From NCBI RefSeq assembly GCF_007741495.1, contig NZ_CP036262.1:1116001-1180000 (forward strand): 64,000 nucleotides of DNA, written 5' to 3'. A program made the translations under genes and the position numbers. Below, piece by piece: positions 18,286 through 27,638 of this stretch. The notes beneath the pieces were generated by a model. The model had not been told where the DNA came from and did no database searches. It saw nothing but the letters and a program-made list of their open reading frames with translations. This stretch comes from Roseimaritima multifibrata. GTDB taxonomy: Bacteria; Planctomycetota; Planctomycetia; Pirellulales; Pirellulaceae. Position 1 is the first letter of the stretch. Each line of letters opens with the position of its first letter.

Positions 18286-20886
18286 TTAGTGTGCGGCGAG
18301 TTCCAGGTCGCCGGTTTGGACCTCTTCATCCGAGTTCGGTTCCATGAATTCAAACTGGAAGCGACATCCCCCCATGGCGGACTCTTCCACCCAGATCTTT
18401 CCGTCAAGGTGATCGACGATTCGTTTGCAGACGGCAAGTCCAATCCCAGTACCCTTGTACTCCGATTGGCCGTGCAGTCGTTTGAAAATGCCAAAGATTT
18501 GGTCTCGATACTGCGGTGCAATCCCGATCCCGTTATCTTCGACCCAGAACCTGCAGCGATGATCGATGACCTCTCCACCGATACGAACCCGCGGTTTTTC
18601 GTTGCCGTGATACTTGATGGCATTCCCAATTAGGTTTTCAAAAAGTTGCGCCATCTGACGCGGATGAGCTTGGATGACAGGCAGGTGGTCAAAAGTGATT
18701 TCTGCCTCCGTTTCCGTGATCGCTTCGGAAAGGTTGTCGATCGCAAAGGAAACCGTCTTTTGTACGTCCACTTCACTTGTGCGACGCAAGTCATTGTCCA
18801 CACGTGAATAATCTAATAAGTCTTGAATCAGTGCTCGCATCCGCCCGGCGCCGTCGATGATGTAGCTCATATAGGTCAACCCGTCTTCGTTCAGCTGATC
18901 ACCGCAGTCTTCTTTCAGAAGTTCACAGAAAGAGGTGACCTTTCGCAGCGGTTCTTGCAGGTCGTGAGAAGCGACGTAAGCGAACTGAGCGAGTTCCTCG
19001 TTGCTGCGGATAAGACAGTTATTGGCGTTTTGAATTTCAAGAACCGCCTTTTTCCGCTCGGTGATATCGGCCGCAATCCCCAGGAATCCGGAGATCTGAT
19101 TGTCATCGTTGCGAATGGCGGTCACGGTGAGGAGGACTGGGACTTTGCTTCCGTCTTTTCGGATGTACGTCCACTCTCGTTGTTCGGATTCGCCCATGAT
19201 CGCTTTGGCGATAAATACTTCAAAACCAGGCTCAACGACTCGCCCAAGTTCAACGCTTAATTCCGCTGCACGTGCTACTACTTCGTCCGGATCGTGCATC
19301 AAAGCTGGGGTTTCACGTAGGACTATTTCTTCCTTGGTGTAGCCCAACATCGTTTCCGCTGTGGTGTTGTACATCAAGATTAAGCCCTCCGTATCCGTGG
19401 CAATCATGGATACCCCGGCCGCCTCTTGAATCGCTGCCTGCATTCGCTGAGTGGCAGCGAGTTCATCCGTCGCAAGTTTGCGCCGAGTGATATCGGTATT
19501 GGCGCCTAGCAGACGGCTTGCCTTGCCCTCCGCGTCGCGAAAAATAACTCCCTTCGCGTTAAGATGTCGAATGGTCCCGTCGGGATGAATGACTCGAAAT
19601 TCACTTTCGTACGAATCACCTTCGGCCAAGGATGCTCGCAACTTTTCCTCCGTCGGTGGAAGGTCGTCGGGGTGAACGCAAGTTGCCCACGAAGCGTACG
19701 ATTGAACGAATCCCGAGCTTTTTTGGCCGTAGATGTCAAACATCGCATCGTTCCACTTCAATACACCCGATTTAGGGTCATAGTCGAAAACGCCGATTTT
19801 GTTAACGCGTGCAGCAAGGCCAAAGCTTTCCAAGTCTGCCGTTAAGGTGTCCGCGAATTGAAGTGATTTTCTCGCACCGCGGGAAATCATTGAAAAGAGG
19901 AAGACCAGCATGCTGTTGATGATCAATCCGCCCACGAGGATGGAGTTGGCTTGAGTCGAATCAACGCTTTCGCGGAACGACTTGGAGCTCCATACGTCGA
20001 ACAACCACGTCCGCCCATAGACGTCAACGCTGTACTGTTTTTTGATAAGCGGATCCGCATCGAAATCCGCTTCGTCGTCGACAAGTTCGTCATACAATTT
20101 GTCGGAACCATCGCCGATGCGGATACTTACATGACGTCGAGTCTTGTCCAGCACGCCTTCCATCAACTCGTGAAATACGAAGGGTGCAAAGACAAGTCCA
20201 TCAAATTCGGATTTGCTCTTCTGCTTAGGTCCATTCGCCTGGAACGGTGCATAGAAAAGGAATCCGGGCGTCTGCAATTCGTCTTGAACCAGGACGATCG
20301 GTCCCGTCACTTGAGCGGTGCCCGTTGCGAGTGCTTTGCGTGCTGTGGCAATTCGATTGGTTTCGTGAGCCATGTCCAAACCGATCGCCTTCTCGTTTCC
20401 TGTTAATGGCGAGATGGCCAAAATCGGAAAGGATTCGTCAGGATTGGGGGGTGGGTGAATCGCGAAGCTTGGGCGGTCCGTTTGTTGATCCCGGAGGAAG
20501 GTGTCGACTTGATCGCCTTTGAGAGACGCGATCACTCCGATCCCATTGATGCCAGGGTATTTTTGCTCAATCCGTAACGCTTCGGCGTATCGATTCCACA
20601 GATCGTGGTCGATATTCCCATCCACGGTTCTCAGGAAGGCGACTCCTCCCCACAGGGCTTCTTCGTATTTGGCCATCCGTTCCAAAATCAAATCGACAGT
20701 CTGGTCGGCTTCCCGGTCGAACTGAAGGGCCGCGCGTTCGTTCTGTTGCTTGCGTGCTAGGTTCCAGGCAAAGAAGGTAAGGCCGAGAGAGAGTGCAACG
20801 ACAAGCCAGTGGAACCATCGCAGCGTCCCTGTCTTTTCAAGTTTCGTGCGGATTTTGCTGGTTGCGTGTGCATTGAAATTTCTCAT
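18286..20886 (-). CDS. CHASE-PAS sensor histidine kinase
   Basis: An 866-residue membrane kinase. Membrane helices near 25-45 and 320-340 bracket a periplasmic CHASE domain (YAEALRIEQKYPGINGIGVI, DMAHETNR). Two PAS/PAC units follow (about 355-610; FGLAARVNKIGVFDYDPKSG, RLLGANTDITRRKLA, GFLGIAADITERKKA). The HisKA box is VASHDLQEPLRKVTSFCELL with the phospho-His near 640, then N-box NLIGNAIKYHG and G-boxes VEDNGIGIAP and GTGIGLAVCKRIVDHL. This DHp type is the phytochrome/Cph1 group. The response-regulator gene, encoded on the same strand, ends 68 bp before this gene starts, so they are a likely pair. Confidence 0.92.
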   Translation of the reverse strand: MRNFNAHATSKIRTKLEKTGTLRWFHWLVVALSLGLTFFAWNLARKQQNERAALQFDREADQTVDLILERMAKYEEALWGGVAFLRTVDGNIDHDLWNRYAEALRIEQKYPGINGIGVIASLKGDQVDTFLRDQQTDRPSFAIHPPPNPDESFPILAISPLTGNEKAIGLDMAHETNRIATARKALATGTAQVTGPIVLVQDELQTPGFLFYAPFQANGPKQKSKSEFDGLVFAPFVFHELMEGVLDKTRRHVSIRIGDGSDKLYDELVDDEADFDADPLIKKQYSVDVYGRTWLFDVWSSKSFRESVDSTQANSILVGGLIINSMLVFLFSMISRGARKSLQFADTLTADLESFGLAARVNKIGVFDYDPKSGVLKWNDAMFDIYGQKSSGFVQSYASWATCVHPDDLPPTEEKLRASLAEGDSYESEFRVIHPDGTIRHLNAKGVIFRDAEGKASRLLGANTDITRRKLATDELAATQRMQAAIQEAAGVSMIATDTEGLILMYNTTAETMLGYTKEEIVLRETPALMHDPDEVVARAAELSVELGRVVEPGFEVFIAKAIMGESEQREWTYIRKDGSKVPVLLTVTAIRNDDNQISGFLGIAADITERKKAVLEIQNANNCLIRSNEELAQFAYVASHDLQEPLRKVTSFCELLKEDCGDQLNEDGLTYMSYIIDGAGRMRALIQDLLDYSRVDNDLRRTSEVDVQKTVSFAIDNLSEAITETEAEITFDHLPVIQAHPRQMAQLFENLIGNAIKYHGNEKPRVRIGGEVIDHRCRFWVEDNGIGIAPQYRDQIFGIFKRLHGQSEYKGTGIGLAVCKRIVDHLDGKIWVEESAMGGCRFQFEFMEPNSDEEVQTGDLELAAH

Positions 20887-20954
20887 CGGTTGTAGGCACA
20901 GACTCGATTACGGCCCGTTTCTTTGGCCTCGTATAGTGCGGCGAATTTGGTTTT

Positions 20955-21395
20955 TCATGACTGCGCGATTGAGGAGGCACCGTTGAAGTATTCGATAACT
21001 AATTGCTCGACGGTTTCCCGCCGCAGTGGTTTCGTTTCCGCTGCAACGACAGATGAAATACCTTGTTTGCACGCGATCGATTCGGCCGTGACGGATGTTG
21101 ACAGGATCACAACCAGCGGCAGTTGTTTTTTCGCGATTTCCAGCTTTTGATAGGCTTCCAGAAATTCGAAGCCATTCATCTTGGGCATGTTAATGTCAAG
21201 GCAAATTACGTCGATTGGGTGCTCAATCGACGCTAGATAATCCAATGCCATCTCGGGTTGTTCGAAGGCAATCACTTCTTCGACCAGCCCTGATTTTTCC
21301 AGCACGCGTTTGTGAAGGAAATTATCCGTGCTGTCGTCGTCCACTAACACGACGCGGTGAATTGGTTTGTCAGTAGATACGATGGTGGAGGACAT
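20955..21395 (-). CDS. Response regulator, receiver-only (Rcp1-like)
   Basis: A 146-residue single receiver domain: VVLVDDDSTDNFLHKRVLEK at the N-terminus (acidic pocket), phospho-acceptor Asp in ICLDINMPKMNG, Ser in ILSTSVT and Lys in AETKPL. There is no output domain, as in Rcp1 partners of Cph1-type kinases. I place the start at ATG 21395 (MSSTIV); an upstream GTG at 21449 would add 18 residues. It lies upstream of the histidine kinase gene on the same strand and should receive its phosphate. Confidence 0.9.
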   Translation of the reverse strand: MSSTIVSTDKPIHRVVLVDDDSTDNFLHKRVLEKSGLVEEVIAFEQPEMALDYLASIEHPIDVICLDINMPKMNGFEFLEAYQKLEIAKKQLPLVVILSTSVTAESIACKQGISSVVAAETKPLRRETVEQLVIEYFNGASSIAQS

Positions 21396-21591
21396 GTTTC
21401 GACTGAACGGGTTTGGAGGATAGACTTCGCCTGTGCGAAAGGATTGCACCTTGAACTCGTACCTATCGGATCTGGTTTTGTTAGAAGCCAGATAACAAGA
21501 GATGTTTGGTAAGTTGTTGGGATGGTAGCGATTGTGCGGAGGTAGCTACGGCACCCGTACTTGTTCCATCCAAATCAAACGCCGGGCGTCA

Positions 21592-22647
21592 TCAGGCAAC
21601 GCCGGTGATGACGCGCAGCAAGCAGAGCACCGCATGCACGCTGGACAGGTTCGCGGTTTCGGTCTGGGTGTGATAGGAAGATGTCGGTAACTGCAGTGTC
21701 GTGCCGGTGATTTCACCTCCACTCGCTTCGATCAAACGCCCCAGTTCGGTTCGTCCAATCGAGCTTTGCTTTTCGCGGCTTTTGTTCATTTCAACAACGT
21801 ATTCATCCTTGAAACGATACGAAATCTTCGTTTGATCGCAGGCTAGCTTCAATTCGTTGGTGATGGAGGGATCAAAGTCAGCGACCGAATCACGATTTCG
21901 TAGCACCACGTTTTGAACGCTGAGATCATTCGTCGTCGGGAAGGGGCTTGTGTCCAGCACGATCAGGCGTCGCGTTTTTAGATCGAACCGCTGAAACCAC
22001 TCCGCGACGTAACGATAACTTCGACCGCATTCTTCGCCTGCGGAAAAGAACGCCGTTCCTCGAAAGCCGAGGCGGATCATTTCGATCAGCATGGCAACCG
22101 AGATCACGTTGTCCAGTTGGGCAGAGATTTGTCCATCATTTTCTTTCAGGCGATCCACGAAAGAAATCGGCGTACCGGGCTGAAGAAAATCAAGGCCATC
22201 GATGTCAAAGATCAGGTTCTTGCGACGCGGGCAGATGTAGGATTCGTTAATCGTGCCTTGACCTAAGTACGTTCCTGCATAAGGTGCGTGAGCTTGCACC
22301 CGTTGCCCGCGAAACCGGCCAGCGATGATTGTCATGAATTGTTCGGAGATGGAATCACCGTTCAATTCACCACGATTGCCAGCGATGAAAGCCGCATACT
22401 GGAATTCACGCGGGCCGGTGCAAACCAGTCCGTGGCGGTCAACGTGGGCTGATAGGTAGTTGCTCTCTGGATCGTCACCCTGGGCAACTAGCAAACCCTG
22501 ATAGCGTGTGACCGTGACAGGGAACTCTTCCAGTTCACGTCGCAGCACACGAAAGAAAGCATCCTCCATCCCGACGACGGACGGTTCACGAACGAGCGCT
22601 CGTAGGAGGTGCAGGAAATGGGTAAGCGAGCGTCTGGTTGGTTTCAT
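21592..22647 (-). CDS. M42/M28-type aminopeptidase-like protein
   Basis: A 351-residue soluble protein. Likely metal ligands and catalytic motifs appear in order: LSAHVDRHGL, SAQLDNVISVAMLIEM, FFSAGEECGRS, IVLDTSPFP and SSYHTQTET, which matches the HxD...D...EE...D...H order of M42 glutamyl aminopeptidases and related co-catalytic enzymes. It should remove N-terminal residues from peptides in the cytoplasm. No signal peptide. It is monocistronic as far as can be seen. Confidence 0.85.
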   Translation of the reverse strand: MKPTRRSLTHFLHLLRALVREPSVVGMEDAFFRVLRRELEEFPVTVTRYQGLLVAQGDDPESNYLSAHVDRHGLVCTGPREFQYAAFIAGNRGELNGDSISEQFMTIIAGRFRGQRVQAHAPYAGTYLGQGTINESYICPRRKNLIFDIDGLDFLQPGTPISFVDRLKENDGQISAQLDNVISVAMLIEMIRLGFRGTAFFSAGEECGRSYRYVAEWFQRFDLKTRRLIVLDTSPFPTTNDLSVQNVVLRNRDSVADFDPSITNELKLACDQTKISYRFKDEYVVEMNKSREKQSSIGRTELGRLIEASGGEITGTTLQLPTSSYHTQTETANLSSVHAVLCLLRVITGVA

Positions 22648-22958
22648 TCAGATGAACCTGGGGAACTGGACAGCATTGCAAGCAAAACCGGCAACGCTTC
22701 CCCCTGCTGGAGTCGTCGCCGGAAACACCTGAGTGGGCATCCTGTCGAAAAGCACTTGCGGACCGAATACGTTGCGATCCTCCAAAGGATTTGCGATGGG
22801 TGCCGTAGTTTACCTATTTCGCAACGAAACGAGAATAACGATTCGCTCATAAAACGGGCGCCGTTCCCAAGGGGCAGAACAGAGGAAAACAACCTCAATT
22901 AGCTCGTGATCGGTAGGTAAAACGCTGGTTGAGAACCAAAAAGGCTCCTGACCCCTTT
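22648..22958. other. Intergenic stretch
   Basis: Contains the 22936-22960 repeat at its left-gene boundary and the upstream region of the M42 gene. No gene is seen. Confidence 0.5.
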
Positions 22959-22960
22959 TT
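22936..22960. repeat. Dispersed AAAAAGG-loop-CCTTTTT hairpin, copy 2 (inverse)
   Basis: Reverse complement of the sequence at 15577-15602. It overlaps the stop codon of the MgtC-like gene by two bases, so here too it directly follows a coding end. Confidence 0.75.
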
Positions 22961-23441
22961 AGTTGGGTTTGGCTTTGGATCGTCGCTTGTGCCATTGTTC
23001 TACTTGTCGTTCGATGAAGCCTACGATTACTAGGACGCTGACTGCGAAGAGGGTGACGGCGACTGCTAAACCGACGCGGTCGACGGTGGTGGCGACTCCG
23101 ATTCCTGCGGTCAGGTAGATCGTCGCTGCTGTCGTTAGACCTTCTACGCCTTCTCGGGAATCATGCACGATTGTTCCGGCTCCAAGAAAGCTGATCCCCA
23201 CGACGATCGCTTGCAAGACACGGATCGGATCGGAACTGAGGACCGAATCTGGTTCATGCTTTTGGAACTGATCGATGATTTCCTGGCCGAGGATCATCAT
23301 CAATGCTGAACCGGCACAAACAAAAATGTGAGTGCGGATCCCTGCTGGCTTCCCGCGAATCTCGCGTTCGATTCCAATCATCGCTCCGAGGAAGGCTGCG
23401 ATTGCGACCGTGGTAAAACTTTGAAGGTCGATGGGGTTCAT
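22959..23441 (-). CDS. MgtC/SapB-family membrane protein
   Basis: A 160-residue inner-membrane protein with four to five helices. Family signature: AAFLGAMIGIEREIRGKPAG near the N-terminus, then RTHIFVCAGSALMMIL, and VVGISFLGAGTIV. Related MgtC proteins affect Mg2+ homeostasis and acid/virulence traits, but the simple SapB/YhiD type has no settled function. The stop codon lies in a dispersed repeat. Confidence 0.9.
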   Translation of the reverse strand: MNPIDLQSFTTVAIAAFLGAMIGIEREIRGKPAGIRTHIFVCAGSALMMILGQEIIDQFQKHEPDSVLSSDPIRVLQAIVVGISFLGAGTIVHDSREGVEGLTTAATIYLTAGIGVATTVDRVGLAVAVTLFAVSVLVIVGFIERQVEQWHKRRSKAKPN

Positions 23442-23967
23442 GTTTCAGTGTCTGCTGAAAGGATTGTTTAATTGAATGTCGGCATCATCGATTTGGTTGC
23501 TGCCGAAACGCTAGAGTCAGATCGACGAAAGCAATCGGTCAACATGAATTCATGGCCTAGTGCGTACCATCGAAATCCCAACCCGCTGCGTAAGCGAAAA
23601 ATAGCAGACCGTGCTCCCTGTCCCTCGCTTACGCAGCGGGTTGGGATTTTGTGATTGGATACTTTGCCGCATAATCCGTGCCCTTCTTCGACCGAGCGTC
23701 GCATTCGCTCGGCCCTAGTCGCTTTTACCCGAGTCGTAGAATACGCCTCAATCTTTCGGTCCGCAAACCTATCTCGCGGGCTTGTCTTTTTTGGGAGGGC
23801 GGGCATCGCCAGAGTCCAGCTTGTAGCGGTCTGTAACCGGTTTTGCCGCCAGTCGTCCACGAAGATGAACGGGACCAATGGGCTTTTGATTCGCCTGTGG
23901 TATGGGCTTTGCATTATGTCGAAATCACTGTTGATGTTTAATTTTACGTTTCCGTGAAAGGTGCCCG
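23442..23967. other. Intergenic stretch with large hairpin
   Basis: Contains the 24-bp perfect inverted repeat at 23573-23649 followed by a sequence (about 23680-23760) that looks like a stereotyped planctomycete spacer. No convincing gene. Confidence 0.5.
23573..23649. repeat. 24-bp perfect inverted repeat, 29-nt loop
   Basis: Arms 23573-23596 and 23626-23649 (AAATCCCAACCCGCTGCG... and its exact complement). A related fragment ACGCAGCGGGTT occurs at about 30176. Probably a dispersed REP-like element. Confidence 0.9.
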
Positions 23968-24318
23968 ATGAGTGACACGAATCCACAAATAGAACAGCAG
24001 TTAAAGAAACTTGCAGAAATCGTTTGTCAGTCGCTCGATAGTGAACAGGAGGCGGGCGGCAACGAATCGGAGGCGTTGTTGAAAGCTCTTCTGATGAGCG
24101 GGTATGCGAGGCAGGAAGGGGTGTCGCTGCAGGCGGATCTTGAATCTCGCGTGAAAGAGATGTGCAGTGAACCAGGGATGCACCGTGGGGGAGAACTTTC
24201 GGGGATTACGCAGCGATTGCAGAGCAAGTTCGACAAACTGGCTCGTTGGGAGTCGCGGAAACCCGAAGGCCAGGACGCGCCGAAAGCGGCCAATTTTAGT
24301 TCTGCAACCGATTCTTGA
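23968..24318 (+). CDS. Hypothetical helical protein
   Basis: A 116-residue soluble, charged, predominantly helical protein, no signal peptide, start preceded by AAAGGTGCCCG. Motif texture (QQLKKLAEIVCQSLDSEQEA, LESRVKEMC) suggests a helical bundle. I do not recognise it. It precedes the PfpI gene on the same strand by 118 bp. Confidence 0.55.
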   Translation: MSDTNPQIEQQLKKLAEIVCQSLDSEQEAGGNESEALLKALLMSGYARQEGVSLQADLESRVKEMCSEPGMHRGGELSGITQRLQSKFDKLARWESRKPEGQDAPKAANFSSATDS

Positions 24319-24436
24319 ATTCGCGTTGTGTAACGCGCGATAAGTCGTTGCAAGGTCCCTTCGGCGAGGGTTCGCTCCCTGGTCGCGGATCTGTCAATTT
24401 GTATGAACGCAACACATATACCTAAAGGATTTCCAA

Positions 24437-25000
24437 ATGAGTAATTCACTAAAAACGAAGAAGATTGCATTTTTGGCTACCGACGGTTTTGAACAGGTTG
24501 AACTGACAAAGCCTTGGGAAGCCGTAAAGGCTGCCGGGGCTGAAGTTGTTTTAGTTTCTCCAAAGAAGGGAAAGATCCAAGGGATGAACCATGATGAGAA
24601 AGGGGATCGATTCAAGGTCGACCAATGCGTTGATAGCGTCTCTGCTGAAGAGTTCGATGGGCTGGTGCTGCCCGGCGGCGTTGCCAATCCTGACGCACTT
24701 CGGATGTGCGAAGATTCTGTCAGTTTCGTTCGCGACTTTTTTAAGCAACATAAACCGGTCGCCGCGATCTGCCATGGTCTGTGGACTTTGATCGAAGCCG
24801 ATGTGGTTCGTGGACGTCGGGTTACTTCTTGGCCAAGCCTGAAAACCGATCTGAAAAATGCGGGAGCCGAATGGGTTGACGAAGAATGTGTCTGTGATGA
24901 AGGCTTGGTGACCAGCCGCAACCCCGACGACTTGCCTGCTTTCTGTAAAAAAGCGATCGAAGAGTTCGCTGAAGGCAAACACGCAAATCAGACTGCCTAG
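24437..25000 (+). CDS. DJ-1/PfpI-family protein
   Basis: A 187-residue cytoplasmic protein of the type-1 glutamine amidotransferase-like fold. Family blocks: KIAFLATDGFEQVELTKPWE with the conserved Glu, DGLVLPGGVANPD, and the nucleophile elbow AAICHGLWTL with Cys near residue 113. Members act as proteases, deglycases or chaperones in carbonyl stress; which applies here cannot be told. The start has AAAGGA upstream. The following genes at 27-30 kb are also stress-type. Confidence 0.92.
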   Translation: MSNSLKTKKIAFLATDGFEQVELTKPWEAVKAAGAEVVLVSPKKGKIQGMNHDEKGDRFKVDQCVDSVSAEEFDGLVLPGGVANPDALRMCEDSVSFVRDFFKQHKPVAAICHGLWTLIEADVVRGRRVTSWPSLKTDLKNAGAEWVDEECVCDEGLVTSRNPDDLPAFCKKAIEEFAEGKHANQTA

Positions 25001-25235
25001 TCGCCGCGTGTTGCATCTTAAACGTTTAACCGGTGGTCGTGCTGGGTAGCTTGCCGCACTCCCACCGGCGCCAGCGATGGGGCTTGTCGCAAACACATCT
25101 CATGGGAAAAGGCCGCAAGGTTGTTGCAAACCATCGATGTCTGCTTCCGCTTCTTTTAGGGTGATTTTGCGTGACAAGCGGTGGCATTTTTTCGCTTAAC
25201 TTAAATCGCGCAAACGTTCTCTTGTCCTTCTGGCA

Positions 25236-25544
25236 TTACTCGACCTTGACCTCGACACGTTCGGCCACTGCGTCGCTTGTCGGTTCAATCGATTGTGTTG
25301 TTCGAAGGTAGAGGTACGCTAGCCGCTGGTTTTTTGAACCAAGTTCGTAGACAGCAAACCGGTCTAGTTGCGGGTGTCCTTGGAACAAGAGCAATCGCAC
25401 CAGCTGAGCCAGTCGGGAATTGCTCCCGACGCGGCTTGCGGTCTTCAAGAACACGAACGGCTTTGGATTGGAAGCCTTCCGAGCAACGTGCCCGTCAATC
25501 GGGCCACCGAAGAACTCGATGGTTTGGCTCTCTTTCAGCGACAT
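25236..25544 (-). CDS. Hypothetical protein
   Basis: A 102-residue soluble protein beginning MSLKESQTIEFFGGPIDGH. The ATG at 25544 has GGGAG 8 bases upstream and is preferred to the upstream ATG at 25574. The C-terminal part (RFAVYELGSKNQRLAYLYLR) looks like a two-stranded sheet. I do not recognise the family. Confidence 0.6.
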   Translation of the reverse strand: MSLKESQTIEFFGGPIDGHVARKASNPKPFVFLKTASRVGSNSRLAQLVRLLLFQGHPQLDRFAVYELGSKNQRLAYLYLRTTQSIEPTSDAVAERVEVKVE

Positions 25545-25628
25545 CGGATAATCTCCCAATAGGTTTGTTTCCACGCGGTCAGCGGTTACAAAATTTGACG
25601 GGCCCGTTTCATCCGTGGCTTGGGTTTC

Positions 25629-25651
25629 ACCGGCGTTTGACGCCGGTTTTT
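25629..25651 (+). terminator. Hairpin with T-tract
   Basis: ACCGGCGT-TTG-ACGCCGGT followed by TTTT on the plus strand, between two minus-strand genes. It follows the SHD1 gene stop on the other strand, where the T run is absent, so its direction of action is uncertain. Confidence 0.45.
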
Positions 25652-25655
25652 CGTC

Positions 25656-26633
25656 TTAATAGCTTCGTTTTGCGATCGCACCAATCATCCAGCCAGGGAA
25701 TTGCTGTGCGACTTTTCGTCTTGCGAACGAACTGTTTTGAGCCGACACGACAACCATTCTTCCGTAGCCATAGCTATTAGGCGGGATCACTTCGACTTGC
25801 CAGATGTCGGTTACGCCCGCGTCCGCCGCCAGCAATCCCAATTCCAGCATTCGCATTTGACGTTGTTGCCAGGCTTGCTGTCCTGCCGCTTGATAGCGGC
25901 GCCGTTGCCGGTCGCGGCTGTTGAGCGCCAATCGCTCACGGCTTGTGGTTTCGTACCGATCTTCCTCACTGACATCTTCCTGCTGGGCTGCTTGCCAGCG
26001 GGCGAAACCTGGCCTGACTTCCTCTGCCTCTTTCTCCGTCAGGAGAGCGAGTGGAATGGTGATAACCCCCCATTCCTTCAGTTCCAGTTGGACGCCGCTA
26101 ACGGTGTACTTGTAGGGGCCGCCTCCGTGTTCGGCGAGGTGTTTTTCCAACGCTTCCAGTGATCCGATCGGCTTTTGGTCGATCGCCGCGACGACGTTTG
26201 GGAGGACCTTGCGATAGGCGGTAGGAAGATCTTCAAGGCGATGATCATTGATCCACAAATCACCTAGCTCGCGTTTGATGCTTAGTTCCTGTCGTCCAAA
26301 GCCCATCAGGCGGCCAGCAACCACTTCGCCATCGTTAAGTTTCCACTCGGAATCGATGCGTGGCGCCGACGACGCCTTTGCCGCAGCGTCACTTTGCTGA
26401 ATATATTGACGATCCGGTTCCGAGAGTTGTGCGCGGCGGACGGCGATTAAATCGCCGTCATCTTTTTCCAAGACCACCAAGTTTTTATCGGCAGCAAGGA
26501 GTTCCGCTTCGACCCGGAATTTTCCACTCGCATCGGTCCACTGCCTCGTTTCCTCAGCAGAACATTGGGCGAAAAGACCCAGCATGGTCGCCGTTGAAAG
26601 AAAGAAGATAAGTCGTTTGGCGGCGTGTCGCAT
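25656..26633 (-). CDS. SHD1-domain secreted protein
   Basis: A 325-residue protein with an N-terminal signal (RLIFFLSTATMLGLFAQCSA). Directly after it lies an SHD1 (SLA1 homology) module, RQWTDASGKFRVEAELL..DDGDLIAVRRAQLSEPDRQYI, a domain frequent in secreted planctomycete proteins. A second weaker module may follow (about 105-160). Then a Gln/Arg-rich coiled segment (about 230-275) and a beta-like C-terminus. I chose ATG 26633, which begins the signal peptide; the frame is open 32 codons upstream. Role unknown. Confidence 0.8.
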   Translation of the reverse strand: MRHAAKRLIFFLSTATMLGLFAQCSAEETRQWTDASGKFRVEAELLAADKNLVVLEKDDGDLIAVRRAQLSEPDRQYIQQSDAAAKASSAPRIDSEWKLNDGEVVAGRLMGFGRQELSIKRELGDLWINDHRLEDLPTAYRKVLPNVVAAIDQKPIGSLEALEKHLAEHGGGPYKYTVSGVQLELKEWGVITIPLALLTEKEAEEVRPGFARWQAAQQEDVSEEDRYETTSRERLALNSRDRQRRRYQAAGQQAWQQRQMRMLELGLLAADAGVTDIWQVEVIPPNSYGYGRMVVVSAQNSSFARRKVAQQFPGWMIGAIAKRSY

Positions 26634-27257
26634 GATTGGAATCACCTGGGCTTGGACGGGATCGATGTAAGGGTGGCCTTGCAACGTCTGAGCGGGGAAC
26701 GGATCCGCCTCTCCTGGCGATGCACGCATTGGACTTTTCTGCTGAGACCAGGAACAGGTTGGTCAATCCTCTTGTTCTGAGGAAACGCCCTCCCCGCAAA
26801 CAGAGCGTGGTCGCGCGAACAAAATCGAAGCGGTTTACTCAAGACAATTGTTCGGTGATCACTTCTCATTGCTGCTTCGGTCTCTGAGCAATTCGTATGC
26901 AGTTCTAACATTCACTCAAACACTTCCTTAAGCATTTCACTTAAGCACTTCGTTCACTTAAGCACTTCGTGTGCCAATATGAAGGGATGCCTTTCTGAAG
27001 GAGACGGTCGCCAAAAACAGAAGACTTTGTTTCCTTCTTTGGCTGCAAACCAGTCACTCTGAACGATGGGCAGGCAGCCACCCGATCTTTTGAGATTGCA
27101 GGAGGGCCGGCCACTATTGGAACGGTGTTTGCTTTGGCCTTTGATTTATCAACGGTTGTGAACCGGTGGGACCGTCACGCTCTTTTTCGGCGGTCCACCG
27201 AATGGAACGAGTCCCTGCCCCATGTTGAGGGCGAATAAATACTTTTAGGAGATCATC
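26634..27257. other. Intergenic stretch between divergent genes
   Basis: 624 bp holding the promoters of the SHD1 gene and the GlsB gene, plus a short tandem repeat at 26911-26969. No gene is recognised. Confidence 0.5.
26911..26969. repeat. 17-bp short tandem repeat
   Basis: TTCACTTAAGCACTTCG occurs twice in a row (26936-26969), preceded by a degenerate unit TTCACTCAAACACTTCC at 26911. Confidence 0.75.
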
Positions 27258-27524
27258 ATGTTTTGGCTTATTGGTTGGGTGCTGTTTGGCTTGGTTGTCG
27301 GAGCAATCGCACGTGCGATTTACCCTGGATCGCAGCCGATGGGGTTGTTCAAAACGATGTTGCTGGGGATTGCGGGATCCCTGGCTGGAGGTTTTGTCGG
27401 CTACCTAATCGTCGGCGGTTCTGCTCTTCAGTCTGCAGGCTGGGTGGGGTCGCTATTGGGAGCCATCGCGTTGATCGCGATTGGCCAACGCCGCAGCGAG
27501 GTCAATCGTCGCGTGGGGGCATGA
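27258..27524 (+). CDS. GlsB/YeaQ/YmgE-family membrane protein
   Basis: An 88-residue protein with three membrane helices and the family pattern: [19 protein letters not shown], then [18 protein letters not shown] and [15 protein letters not shown]. Such proteins are linked to envelope and osmotic or acid stress in other bacteria. AGGAG lies 6 bp upstream of the ATG. It begins a run of four plus-strand stress-type membrane/ferritin-like genes. Confidence 0.93.
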   Translation: MFWLIGWVLFGLVVGAIARAIYPGSQPMGLFKTMLLGIAGSLAGGFVGYLIVGGSALQSAGWVGSLLGAIALIAIGQRRSEVNRRVGA

Positions 27525-27638
27525 TTTAGCCTTCCCGAACCGACTGCCGCTGCGGTCTCGGGCCTTTTTCCTGTCGTCGAACTCTATCGTGCTGATTCCA
27601 CATCGACGGCACGCTTTTCGCCAACTTGTTGACGCGAT

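Noticed and set aside
23468-23986. 172-codon minus frame
   Set aside because: It crosses the 24-bp inverted repeat and lacks coding texture or a start site.
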